Below are positions 17,924 to 25,638 of a DNA stretch of 64,000 nt, piece after piece. Position 1 is the first letter of the stretch; the number at the start of each line of letters is the position of its first letter. Below the pieces are notes generated by a model. It was not told the DNA's origin, made no database searches, and saw only the letters and a program-made list of their open reading frames with translations. The position numbers and the translations under genes were made by a program. The stretch is from Furfurilactobacillus milii (GTDB lineage Bacteria; Bacillota; Bacilli; Lactobacillales; Lactobacillaceae), in contig NZ_WEZT01000002.1 in assembly GCF_009863985.1 (NCBI RefSeq), forward strand, positions 59,888 through 123,887, in the 5' to 3' direction.

Positions 17924-19255
17924 ATGGTTAAAACGTATGAAGAGGCTGTGGCCTATATTCACGGCCGATCAAAGTTTAAAAAATCACCAACATTAGATCG
18001 TATGAGATTGTTTCTGGAGCGGTTAAACCATCCCGAAACGGATATCCAGATGGTTCATATTGTCGGAACAAACGGAAAGGGCTCTACACTAACCTTTTTG
18101 CGCAATCTATTACAGGCAGATGGGTTGACCGTGGGCAGTTTCACGTCACCATATTTGGTCCGTTTCAATGAGCGAATCAGTGTGGATGGTGAACCTATCA
18201 GTGATGCAGATATTCTGCGACTGGTTCAAATTATTCAACCAGTTGAAGCAACGTTAGACGAAGAACTGCCTGAGGGTGGACCAACAGAGTTTGAAACGTT
18301 GACCGCCATGATGTTGCTGTACTTTGCTGAAGGGCACGCTGATATCGTTCTGGTAGAAGCCGGTCTTGGCGGTCGCTTTGACTCTACCAATGTGATTACA
18401 CCGCTCTTGTCAGTTATCACAACCATTGGTTTGGACCATATGAAAATGTTGGGTGACACGGTTAGCAAAATTGCTTGGCAGAAAGCTGGCATTGCGAAAC
18501 CCGATGTCCCGATGATTACTGGAAACATCACTGATGACGGCGCGTTGTCCGTTATTCGTGAGGTCACTACACGTACGGACACGCCTTGGTTTGCCATGAA
18601 CCGTGATTATCAGATTCACTATCAGTCGGCTCAGGGCTGGCAGGAACGGTTTAGTTTTGATGGTTTTGATCAACATTTAAAGGATCTGACAATTAGCATG
18701 TTGGGTCGTTATCAAAGTGACAACGCGGCCACAGCACTAGCAACTTATCTAAAATTGCATCAATTACAACAACTGCCAGTGTCAGTTAAAAGTATTCGTG
18801 ATGGCCTCAACACTGCTTTCTGGGCAGGGCGTTTCGAGAAGTTAAACGACCAGCCTTTGGTGGTGATCGACGGTGCACATAATGAGCCAGCCGTGGATGA
18901 ACTTGCTAAGCTAATCAAAACTCATTTTGGACAACAAAGTGTGACCATTATTTTTGCGGTTTTGGCGGACAAAGCTTACGAAAAAATGTTGCCAAAGCTA
19001 GCGGCATTGCCAAACGTGCATTTGGTGCTAACACATTTCGCAGGCCCTAATGCAAAACGAAATGCGGCAGATTTGGATGCGTTGGAAGCTAGTTTAAAAC
19101 AGCCTGTACCCAAGTTTGACAATTGGCAGGTGGCAATCGCACAAACTGCAGGCGGTTTGTCCGCAGATGATGTTCTGATTATTACAGGGTCGTTGTATTT
19201 TATTTCTGATGTGCGTCATTTATTTACAGATAATGATGAAGTGGCGAACAACTGA
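17924..19255 (+). CDS. folC: folylpolyglutamate synthase / dihydrofolate synthase
   Basis: Adds glutamate to dihydropteroate and/or polyglutamylates folates. The Mur-ligase-like fold has the P-loop HIVGTNGKGST (about residues 45-55). The TSPYLVRFNERISVDG block and the GLGGRFDSTNV segment are typical of FolC. The start ATG at 17924 gives the usual MVKTYEEAVAYIHGR N terminus; the in-frame ATG at 17882 adds 14 residues without family support. 443 residues. Located between valS and radC, as in other lactobacilli. Confidence 0.94.
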   Translation: MVKTYEEAVAYIHGRSKFKKSPTLDRMRLFLERLNHPETDIQMVHIVGTNGKGSTLTFLRNLLQADGLTVGSFTSPYLVRFNERISVDGEPISDADILRLVQIIQPVEATLDEELPEGGPTEFETLTAMMLLYFAEGHADIVLVEAGLGGRFDSTNVITPLLSVITTIGLDHMKMLGDTVSKIAWQKAGIAKPDVPMITGNITDDGALSVIREVTTRTDTPWFAMNRDYQIHYQSAQGWQERFSFDGFDQHLKDLTISMLGRYQSDNAATALATYLKLHQLQQLPVSVKSIRDGLNTAFWAGRFEKLNDQPLVVIDGAHNEPAVDELAKLIKTHFGQQSVTIIFAVLADKAYEKMLPKLAALPNVHLVLTHFAGPNAKRNAADLDALEASLKQPVPKFDNWQVAIAQTAGGLSADDVLIITGSLYFISDVRHLFTDNDEVANN

Positions 19256-19306
19256 CCCTCAATTTGCGTATGTTAAGTCAACGTCATAATTTGGAGGTTG
19301 GCAAAC

Positions 19307-19783
19307 ATGAAACAAATTGGTACAAAAACAGAAGGGCAGACAAAATTAACAATTGGTACTCAAGCGGGGTCCAGCCGCACAGTCGGGATTGCGTTGAGCG
19401 ATGAAATGAGTGATTTACGTCAGGAAACGTTATTGCTACTGGCACTGAATGTTAAAAATCAGGTTGTTGCCCGTTGCGAAGTTTTCCGTGGGACAGTGGA
19501 CGCGTGCGTTGCCCATCCGCGTGATGTTTTTTATCAGGCGATTGTCGCTAATGCGGCGAGGGTAATCGTTGCACATAACCATCCGAGTGGTCTGGCCAAG
19601 CCCTCACCAAGTGATCAAGAATTTGGTCAGCGCCTGTGGTTGGCTGGTCAGTTGCTCGGCATTGAGCTACTAGATTGTTTTATCGTCGGTCGTCATAGTT
19701 ATTTCAGTTTCGGCGAGCATGATCTCTTTAATGCCGTGACGTTACCGGAAATTTTGGCTGAAAAAGATACGGCTACGTCGTAA
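19307..19783 (+). CDS. radC: RadC-like JAB1/MPN metalloprotease domain protein, short form
   Basis: Only the C-terminal MPN(+)/JAMM domain of RadC is present. The zinc motif is in [19 protein letters not shown] (His-x-His-P-x7-Ser-x2-Asp pattern, about residues 87-105). The N-terminal helix-hairpin-helix part of standard RadC (about 220 residues) is replaced by about 30 polar residues, giving 158 residues in total. The start ATG at 19307 lies 9 bases after TTGGAGG; a TTG at 19298 overlaps that site. RadC proteins are not clearly repair enzymes and their function is unsettled. It sits just upstream of mreB, as usual. Confidence 0.85.
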   Translation: MKQIGTKTEGQTKLTIGTQAGSSRTVGIALSDEMSDLRQETLLLLALNVKNQVVARCEVFRGTVDACVAHPRDVFYQAIVANAARVIVAHNHPSGLAKPSPSDQEFGQRLWLAGQLLGIELLDCFIVGRHSYFSFGEHDLFNAVTLPEILAEKDTATS

Positions 19784-19817
19784 TTCGGTTTGTTTAAGGA
19801 AGAATAAAAATCTTGAT

Positions 19818-19849
19818 AACAGTGGAAACGACCTGTTTTCACTGTTTTT
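19818..19849 (+). terminator. radC terminator
   Basis: AACAGTGGAAAC and GTTTTCACTGTT form a 12-bp stem with one wobble, a 5-base loop and a following TTTT tail. Confidence 0.75.
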
Positions 19850-19854
19850 TCTAT

Positions 19855-19862
19855 GGTATACT
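19855..19862 (+). promoter_or_regulatory. mreB extended -10 promoter
   Basis: TGGTATACT gives an extended -10 (TG-N-TATACT) just after the radC terminator, about 50 bases before the mreB start. No convincing -35 box is seen. Confidence 0.5.
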
Positions 19863-19910
19863 TTTTCCGATATGATTTGGCCTAAGGGTCTTTTGAAGGG
19901 AAGAAATACT

Positions 19911-20924
19911 GTGTTTGGATTAGGACAAAAAAACATCGGCATCGACTTGGGAACTGCCAACACACTTGTATATATTGACGGCAAGGGCATCGTTGTACGC
20001 GAGCCTTCTGTTGTTGCACGTAACACGAATACAGGTGAAGTGGTTGCAGTTGGTCAAGAAGCACGTAAGATGCTGGGTCGTACCCCCGGTAGCATTTCAG
20101 CTATTCGACCAATGAAAAACGGGGTTATTGCCGATTATGATACGACGGTAGCCATGATGAAGTATTACATTCAAAAGGCCCTCGGTCGGTCTTCTGAAAA
20201 ACCATACATCATGGTATGTGTGCCAAGTGGGATTACTGAAGTTGAAAAGCGGGCAGTGATTGATGCTACTCGTGTGGCTGGTGCCCGTGATGCATACGTC
20301 ATTGAGGAACCTTTTGCAGCCGCCATCGGTGCCGGTCTTCCTGTCATGGATCCAACTGGTAGTATGGTTGTTGACATTGGTGGTGGGACTACCGATGTTG
20401 CCACGATCTCACTCGGTGGGATTGTATCCAGTCGGTCCATTCGTATGGCTGGCGACAAGCTCGATGAGTCAATTGTTGCTTTCGTTCGTCAAAAGTACAA
20501 TTTATTGATTGGTGAAACGACAGCGGAAAACTTAAAGATTCAAATTGGTTCTGCTTCTGTTGAAGCTTCTGAAAGCATGGATGGCGCATCAATCCGAGGC
20601 CGTGATTTGATTTCTGGTTTGCCAAAGACCATTGATGTTACTGCTGAAGATGTTGCCAAAGCAATTCACGACACCATTGTTGAAGTGATTGCTGCCATTA
20701 AGGAAACACTGGAAGAAACCTCACCTGAAATTGCGGCAGACGTTATCGATCATGGGATTGTCTTGACCGGTGGTGGTGCATTACTGAAGAATCTTCAGGA
20801 TGTTATTTCTGAAGCAACCAAGGTGCCAGTGTTCATTGCCAATGAACCACTCGACTGTGTGGCTATTGGTACTGGTGAATCGTTGAAGAGTATTGACGTC
20901 ATGAAACGGCGCAACAACCGTTAA
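19911..20924 (+). CDS. mreB: rod-shape-determining actin homologue MreB
   Basis: Actin-like ATPase that forms membrane-associated filaments guiding sidewall peptidoglycan synthesis. The start is GTG at 19911 ([22 protein letters not shown]), preceded by a GAAGGGA site; an ATG at 19872 would add 13 atypical residues. 337 residues. The phosphate-1 loop is [10 protein letters not shown] (8-17), phosphate-2 is [11 protein letters not shown] (about 159-169), and the adenosine motif is [11 protein letters not shown] (about 283-293). First gene of mreBCD, with an unusual 177-base gap before mreC that holds a folded RNA candidate. Confidence 0.97.
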   Translation: MFGLGQKNIGIDLGTANTLVYIDGKGIVVREPSVVARNTNTGEVVAVGQEARKMLGRTPGSISAIRPMKNGVIADYDTTVAMMKYYIQKALGRSSEKPYIMVCVPSGITEVEKRAVIDATRVAGARDAYVIEEPFAAAIGAGLPVMDPTGSMVVDIGGGTTDVATISLGGIVSSRSIRMAGDKLDESIVAFVRQKYNLLIGETTAENLKIQIGSASVEASESMDGASIRGRDLISGLPKTIDVTAEDVAKAIHDTIVEVIAAIKETLEETSPEIAADVIDHGIVLTGGGALLKNLQDVISEATKVPVFIANEPLDCVAIGTGESLKSIDVMKRRNNR

Positions 20925-20936
20925 TAATTCGAAAAT

Positions 20937-21065
20937 GTGTGGCACAAAGCATTGGTCTTGGTCGACAAAAATAATGTGTGAAAACGACATTGTTTTTGTC
21001 CAGACCGCGTCAACGGACGTTGAAAGTGGTTAGATAACCGCGACGCCAACGCGTTTGTGTCGCAC
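20937..21065 (+). ncRNA. structured RNA candidate between mreB and mreC (three-way junction)
   Basis: By hand-pairing, a 129-base segment folds compactly. P1 has 12 bp (20937-20948 with 21054-21065, two G-U). P2 is a hairpin of 5 plus 14 bp (20954-21006), separated by a 5/1 internal loop. P3 has GCGTC/GACGC (21007-21011 with 21042-21046) continuing into a hairpin at 21026-21041 with an AGAT loop. P1 is followed directly by TTTTT. The mreC ribosome binding site lies about 25 bases further on. The family is not recognised. It may be a regulatory leader, a processing site or a partial terminator inside the mreBCD operon. Confidence 0.5.
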
Positions 21066-21101
21066 TTTTTGATTGTGATGTTTTTAGACTTGGAGGTAAC
21101 A

Positions 21102-21950
21102 ATGCATAGATTCTTTTCAAACCGACGACTCGTAATCATCGCCGTGGGAATCATTACATGCCTGGGACTATTGACGTTATCGGTGACGGTTCGTAATCGT
21201 CGAAATACACCACCGATCATTCAACAATTTGGGAATGATGTGGCTGGTTTTGCTGACCGAGTGGTAAGTGTACCTGTTGGTGGCGTCGGTGCTGGGGTCA
21301 ATTCGATCTCTCAGTTGTTAAGCACGTATGATGAAAATCAGAAGTTAAAACAACAAGTTGATCAAATGGCCCAGGACAAGGTTCGTTTGCAAACAACTGA
21401 AAATGAAAATAAAGAATTACGTAGCGAAGCCAAGTTAAACAATAGCTTGATTGATTACCAGCCAATTACGGCTGGTGTTATTGCTCGAACACCATCGGCA
21501 TGGCAGAATCAATTGGTTATCGGCAAAGGTAAAACCAGTGGCATCAAGAAAAACATGCCTGTTCTTGCGGGCAAGGGATTGATTGGCCGCGTGATTGAGG
21601 TCAATCAAACCAACAGTAAGGTTGAGTTGATTTCTGATGATACTGACACCGCTAACCGGTTTGCTATTCAGGTCACTAATGCCGGTGGTGAGACGGTTAA
21701 TGGCATTGTGACTGGCTATGATAAAGACAAAAATCTGTTAGAAATGGGTCAGATCACGACTAAGGTTGCCATTAAAAAGGGCGATAAAGTGACAACTAGT
21801 GGACTCGGCGGCATAACCCCTAAGGGACTGTTTGTTGGCACGATTGTCTCAACCAGCTCTGACGATTATGGCTTGGCAAACAAGGTTTACATCAAGCCGG
21901 CGGGCAATCTTGGAACGGTTAACGTTGTTACAGTTGCCGCAAAACAATAA
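21102..21950 (+). CDS. mreC: rod shape-determining protein MreC
   Basis: Bitopic membrane protein whose extracytoplasmic part scaffolds the elongasome. The start ATG at 21102 (MHRFFSNRRLVIIAVGIIT) follows TTGGAGGT; an in-frame ATG at 21057 lies inside the upstream RNA structure and is rejected. 283 residues. One transmembrane helix (about 9-29) is followed by a coiled coil (about 80-112, ENQKLKQQVDQMAQDKVRLQ) and two beta domains ending in AGNLGTVNVVTVAAKQ. mreD follows after 16 bases. Confidence 0.94.
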   Translation: MHRFFSNRRLVIIAVGIITCLGLLTLSVTVRNRRNTPPIIQQFGNDVAGFADRVVSVPVGGVGAGVNSISQLLSTYDENQKLKQQVDQMAQDKVRLQTTENENKELRSEAKLNNSLIDYQPITAGVIARTPSAWQNQLVIGKGKTSGIKKNMPVLAGKGLIGRVIEVNQTNSKVELISDDTDTANRFAIQVTNAGGETVNGIVTGYDKDKNLLEMGQITTKVAIKKGDKVTTSGLGGITPKGLFVGTIVSTSSDDYGLANKVYIKPAGNLGTVNVVTVAAKQ

Positions 21951-21966
21951 ATAGGGGGATGATGAC

Positions 21967-22494
21967 ATGCGTGAATCAAGCTTACGCTGGACGTTTATTA
22001 TTGGCCTTCTGTTGAGTGTGTTTTTGGATGGCACGATCAGCCAGCAGTTCGCTGGCCATTTATTCCGCAGTTCGGCGACGGCTGTGCCAGAGATTACTAC
22101 GCTGTGGTTGCTTTGCGCGTCTTTCTTTGAAGATCAATATCATATGCCAACATATTGGTTTGCAGTTTTCGCTGGCGTGGTTTTTGACCTCTTTTACAGT
22201 GGCTATTGGGGCGTATACCTGTTTATTTTCCCAGTTATCGTATGGTTAGCTCGTACTTTACGACAAGTGCTTCCCGTTAATTTATTTGCGACATTGCTGG
22301 GCGGTTTTTTAGGTTTTACCATTCAACCATTATTGAGTTGGTCGGCCTTACAAATGATTGGTGGCACTGGTACGTCATTCGCTGATTTTATGGTAATCGA
22401 TCTGGCACCAACGTTGGCCCTAAATGAAGTGATTCTGTTGATCTTGTATGTGCCATTACGCCAACTTTATTTGCGTGGTGCACGTGTTCAGTAA
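21967..22494 (+). CDS. mreD: rod shape-determining protein MreD
   Basis: Integral membrane partner of MreC. 175 residues with about five membrane helices and few charged residues apart from the N terminus (MRESSLRW) and the C terminus (LRQLYLRGARVQ). The identity follows from position after mreC, length and topology; MreD is poorly conserved. The start ATG has AGGGGGATG upstream. In many lactobacilli minC and minD follow mreD. Here a T-box promoter starts 30 bases after the stop. Confidence 0.9.
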   Translation: MRESSLRWTFIIGLLLSVFLDGTISQQFAGHLFRSSATAVPEITTLWLLCASFFEDQYHMPTYWFAVFAGVVFDLFYSGYWGVYLFIFPVIVWLARTLRQVLPVNLFATLLGGFLGFTIQPLLSWSALQMIGGTGTSFADFMVIDLAPTLALNEVILLILYVPLRQLYLRGARVQ

Positions 22495-22525
22495 ATTTTT
22501 TTACTGTGTGGCGTATTTAATAGGG

Positions 22526-22554
22526 TTGACAGAGCGTGTAAAGAACACTATAGT
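22526..22554 (+). promoter_or_regulatory. promoter of the histidine T-box operon
   Basis: Perfect -35 TTGACA (22526-22531), 17-base spacer, -10 TATAGT (22549-22554). Confidence 0.85.
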
Positions 22555-22560
22555 GTTGCT

Positions 22561-22842
22561 AACTTAAAAATATGAATGAAATGACATTGAACAGAAGAGT
22601 AGATGACAGGCTTGTCCAGAAAGTAATCGCTGCTGTGATGATTACCATGACTGTTGTTGAAACACATCTGTGAGTCGTTTGACTGAATTTATGAAGTAGG
22701 TTAAACCGGTCGGTCCGTTACCCCAAGGAGTTTATAAACAAACTCGTTGAGTCAGTTACTGTGAAGTAATTGAAAGCTTGAGGTGGAACCGCGCGAACAC
22801 GCCCTCTTTAGTCACTAGGATGACTAAAGAGGGCGTGTTTTT
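22561..22842 (+). promoter_or_regulatory. T-box riboswitch, module 1, histidine (specifier CAC)
   Basis: A complete T-box. Stem I lower helix ACAGA (22591-22595) pairs with TCTGT (22667-22671). The 5' loop side is AGAGTAGA with AGUA, and the 3' side is GAAA-CAC-A, so the specifier CAC (22663-22665) reads histidine. A small stem III (ACTC-GTT-GAGT, about 22742-22752) precedes the T-box sequence AGGTGGAACCGCG (22781-22793). The terminator is an 18-bp stem at 22797-22836 with a T-rich tail. It controls the downstream amino-acid ABC transporter. Confidence 0.88.
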
Positions 22843-22950
22843 GTTTATAAACTCCGTGAGTTTATCGTCGTGAGGCGGTAGAAAAATGAGGTGGCACCAC
22901 GTTAACCAGCGTCCTCTAACTAGCAATTAGGCTAGTTAGGGGATTTTTTT
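22843..22950 (+). promoter_or_regulatory. second, stem-I-less T-box module (stem III, antiterminator, terminator)
   Basis: A second T-box sequence AGGTGGCACCACG (22889-22901) and a second terminator (CCTCTAACTAGC with GCTAGTTAGGGG, then T7, 22912-22950) follow module 1. Only a copy of the stem III region precedes it: TTTATAAACTCCGTGAGT resembles TTTATAAACAAACTCGTTGAGT of module 1. No stem I or specifier is present in its 108 bases. Confidence 0.8.
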
Positions 22951-23011
22951 GTGTCAAGCCGCTACATGTTGTCATTATTTTAAAAAGTTGTTCATCATAG
23001 GAGGGGTTAAC

Positions 23012-23659
23012 ATGTCGTTAACATACGTCAATCAGATTTTGCCATCATTATTTAGTGGGGCATGGATGACCATTCGTATTTTCTTTTGGACGTTGGTTGG
23101 TGCCTTACCACTGGGTGTATTAGTTAGTATGGGACTGCGGTCACGCTTTTCACCGATTCGTTGGGTGTTAAACTTTTACGTTTGGCTTATGCGGGGGACG
23201 CCGCTATTGCTTCAATTGATGTTTGTCTTTTACGGACTTCCAGACGTTAATATTGTGTTTGCCCGTTATCCCGCAGCTCTGTTCGCCTTTATCTTAAACT
23301 ACGCAGCTTATTTTGCTGAAATTTTCCGTGGTGGCTTTGCCGGTATTGACCACGGTCAGTATGAGGGTGCTCAAGTGCTCGGACTAACTTATACCCAAAC
23401 ATTGCGAAAGATCATACTGCCACAAGTGGTTAAAAGCGTTATCCCCGCTGTTGGTAATGAAGTGATCAACTTGGTCAAAGATTCATCGCTGGTTTATGTT
23501 ATTGGGTTAGGTGATCTGCTGCGTGCCGGCAATGTGGCATCTGCTAGAGATGTCACATTGGTTCCACTGATCTTAGTGGGGATTATTTATCTTTTGTTGA
23601 CGTTGGTTTGTACTTACGCCTTACGTGGATTAGAGAAACACTACAGTTACTACCGATAG
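23012..23659 (+). CDS. amino-acid ABC transporter permease, probable histidine importer
   Basis: Polar amino-acid ABC permease of the HisM/GlnP family. The start ATG at 23012 follows GGAGGGG; an earlier in-frame start at 22949 overlaps the T-box terminator. 215 residues with about five membrane helices. The N-terminal GAWMTIRIFFWTLVGALPLG and the EAA loop (YEGAQVLGLTYTQTLRKIILPQVVK, about 130-154) are typical. First gene of a permease-ATPase-binding-protein operon behind a histidine-specific T-box. That regulation, not the protein sequence, points to histidine. Confidence 0.88.
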   Translation: MSLTYVNQILPSLFSGAWMTIRIFFWTLVGALPLGVLVSMGLRSRFSPIRWVLNFYVWLMRGTPLLLQLMFVFYGLPDVNIVFARYPAALFAFILNYAAYFAEIFRGGFAGIDHGQYEGAQVLGLTYTQTLRKIILPQVVKSVIPAVGNEVINLVKDSSLVYVIGLGDLLRAGNVASARDVTLVPLILVGIIYLLLTLVCTYALRGLEKHYSYYR

Positions 23660-23671
23660 GAGGGACAAACT

Positions 23672-24310
23672 ATGCTGGAATTAAAAAACATTAACAAATC
23701 ATTTGCACAACGCAAAATTTTAAACAACTTTTCAATGGTTGTTCCTGACCAACAAATTGTTAGTATCGTCGGTCCCTCTGGTGCCGGCAAAACGACCTTG
23801 TTACGGTGCATTGCTGGATTAGAACGACCAGACTCAGGCAGCTTTCTTTTAGACGGTCAACCGTTCGATCCAGTTGAGGATCGTGGAAGTGAACGTAAAA
23901 TCGGTGTTGTATTTCAAGACTTTAATTTGTTTCCTAATCTAAGTGTGTTTGACAACATCATGTTGGCACCCAAAATGGTAACAGGTCAGACGACAAAACA
24001 GGCCCGTGAACAAGTCGAACCGTTGGTTGAATCACTTGGATTGGCTCAAGTCGTTAAACAGTATCCATTTCAGTTATCAGGTGGTCAAAAACAGCGTGTT
24101 GCAATTGCGCGAGCTTTGGCTATGGAACCAGCTATTTTATGTTATGACGAGCCAACGTCAGCATTGGACCCAACGCTTCGCGATACGGTCGGCCAACTCA
24201 TTTTAGATCTCAAAAAACGAGGAATTACCCAGATTGTTGTCACGCATGATCAGCAGTTTGCGGAAAAAATTGCCGATCAGGTTGTGACAGTTAAACCACT
24301 GAATGCCTAA
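23672..24310 (+). CDS. amino-acid ABC transporter ATP-binding protein
   Basis: 212-residue ATPase of the polar amino-acid uptake class (GlnQ/HisP-like). Walker A GPSGAGKTT (about residues 33-41), Q-loop VFQDFNLFPNL, signature LSGGQKQR (about 132-139), Walker B AILCYDEPTSALDP and the switch histidine in VVTHD are all intact. It starts 12 bases after the permease stop with GGAGG upstream. Length is slightly short but complete. Confidence 0.93.
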   Translation: MLELKNINKSFAQRKILNNFSMVVPDQQIVSIVGPSGAGKTTLLRCIAGLERPDSGSFLLDGQPFDPVEDRGSERKIGVVFQDFNLFPNLSVFDNIMLAPKMVTGQTTKQAREQVEPLVESLGLAQVVKQYPFQLSGGQKQRVAIARALAMEPAILCYDEPTSALDPTLRDTVGQLILDLKKRGITQIVVTHDQQFAEKIADQVVTVKPLNA

Positions 24311-24353
24311 GGTCATGTTAGTTTGACCAGGGATAGTGGGGAGGATGAAGATA

Positions 24354-25211
24354 ATGATTCGAAAACGAACAATAAGCAGGTATCGACGATTAGCGGCATT
24401 AGTTGCCGTCATGCTAATGGGCATTTTAGTTTTGAGTGGGTGCGAGAGCGTTGCTACCCGTGCGGATCATCAAGATACTTGGCAACATATAAAACGCCGT
24501 GGAACGGTCGTTATTGGTGTTGATGATAGCTTTGTGCCGATGGGCTTTCGCGAAAAAAATGGGAAATTGGTTGGTTACGATGTGGACTTAGCGAAGGCAA
24601 CGTTTGCCCAGTATGGTCTCAAAGTGGATTTTCAAACGATCGACTGGTCCATGAAGGAAACGGAATTGCGTAATGGGACGATTGATGCGATTTGGAATGG
24701 TTATACCATAACACCTCAGCGGGCAGCCAAAGTGGCCTTTTCCCGACCATACCTCAGAAATCGTCAGGTGTTGGTAACTAAGAGAAAGCAAAATATCCGG
24801 CAGTTTTCGGATATGAAGGGCAAAATCTTAGGCTTGCAAACCGGATCATCAGCTCAAACGTTAGTTAATCAAAAGCCTAAGCTATTGAAACAATATATCA
24901 AAGGATCGCCGATAACCTACGATACGTTTAATGATGCCTTTATTGATCTGAACGTTAACCGTATTCAGGGATTATTGATCGATCAAGTATATGCAGGCTA
25001 TTACGTTAAGCACGAACCCAATCCGTCTGCTTATCGAACGATTGTTGGCGATTTTGCCGGGGAAGACTACGCGGTTGGCTTACGTAAGGGGGATGTCACT
25101 TTACGCAAAAAGATCAACCAGGCCTTTGTTAAACTTGCTAAGAATGGGCAACTCAGTCAGATTAATCACAAATGGTTCGGGCAGGATTCAGATTCATTAA
25201 TTCAGAAGTAG
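24354..25211 (+). CDS. amino-acid ABC transporter substrate-binding lipoprotein
   Basis: SBP_bac_3 family binding protein. The start ATG at 24354 lies 10 bases after GGGGAGG; ATG 24345 is too close to that site. The N terminus is basic (MIRKRTISRYRR), then hydrophobic, ending in the lipobox LVLSGC, so the protein is a lipoprotein anchored outside the membrane. The mature part begins with IGVDDSFVPMGFREKNGKLVGYDVDLAKA, the family ligand-binding core. 285 residues. Last gene of the operon; an IS30 remnant separates it from its likely terminator. Confidence 0.92.
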   Translation: MIRKRTISRYRRLAALVAVMLMGILVLSGCESVATRADHQDTWQHIKRRGTVVIGVDDSFVPMGFREKNGKLVGYDVDLAKATFAQYGLKVDFQTIDWSMKETELRNGTIDAIWNGYTITPQRAAKVAFSRPYLRNRQVLVTKRKQNIRQFSDMKGKILGLQTGSSAQTLVNQKPKLLKQYIKGSPITYDTFNDAFIDLNVNRIQGLLIDQVYAGYYVKHEPNPSAYRTIVGDFAGEDYAVGLRKGDVTLRKKINQAFVKLAKNGQLSQINHKWFGQDSDSLIQK

Positions 25212-25276
25212 CTTTTATGGAATATTCGCGGTTTTCAACGTTCAGTTAAATTTTTTAGTCACTTGAATTGTCAAAT

Positions 25277-25442
25277 TAAGTGCAACACTACATTAAAGAA
25301 TATTTCATAAGGCGTTTTCCATCCGAGACATTTACGGGGACGATTATTCATTTGTTCTGTTCCTTTCATGATTGTTTTCGCAAACATCATTTTACAGAAA
25401 TTTGGCCATGGGCCATTCTTTATTTAATTAGTGTTGCACTTA
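25277..25442 (-). mobile_element. IS30-family remnant, internally deleted, both inverted repeats kept
   Basis: Perfect 14-bp terminal inverted repeats TAAGTGCAACACTA (25277-25290) and TAGTGTTGCACTTA (25429-25442) bound 166 bases. On the minus strand the right part encodes the last about 28 codons of an IS30-type transposase (NNRPRKCLGWKTPYEIFFNVV, about 25280-25354, stop just inside or at the repeat). The remaining transposase is deleted. No functional gene remains, so this is a MITE-like derivative. Confidence 0.82.
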
Positions 25443-25474
25443 AAGTGTAAATTCAAGCATAATAAATATTAAAA

Positions 25475-25528
25475 AGTCGTATGACACAAATTTTGAGATT
25501 ATGAGAATTTGTGTCATACGATTTTTTT
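25475..25528 (+). terminator. terminator of the histidine transporter operon
   Basis: TCGTATGACACAAATTTT pairs with GAGAATTTGTGTCATACGA (about 17 bp) around a short loop, followed by T7. It lies beyond the IS30 remnant, so the remnant probably inserted between the last gene and its terminator. Confidence 0.85.
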
Positions 25529-25638
25529 ACGTTTTTTTCGATAGCGGTTCTAGTCGAGAGGATTGTTTTTAAGGGGCTTTTCAGCTAGTATAAAGCAATG
25601 ATGACTACACAAATTTATTTTAACGGAGGCGGCTGGAA

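Noticed and set aside
22684-22700. GAATTTATGAAG in the histidine T-box as a methionine (ATG) specifier
   Set aside because: It is not flanked by a strand complementary to the 5' lower helix; GAAA-CAC-A followed by TCTGT is.
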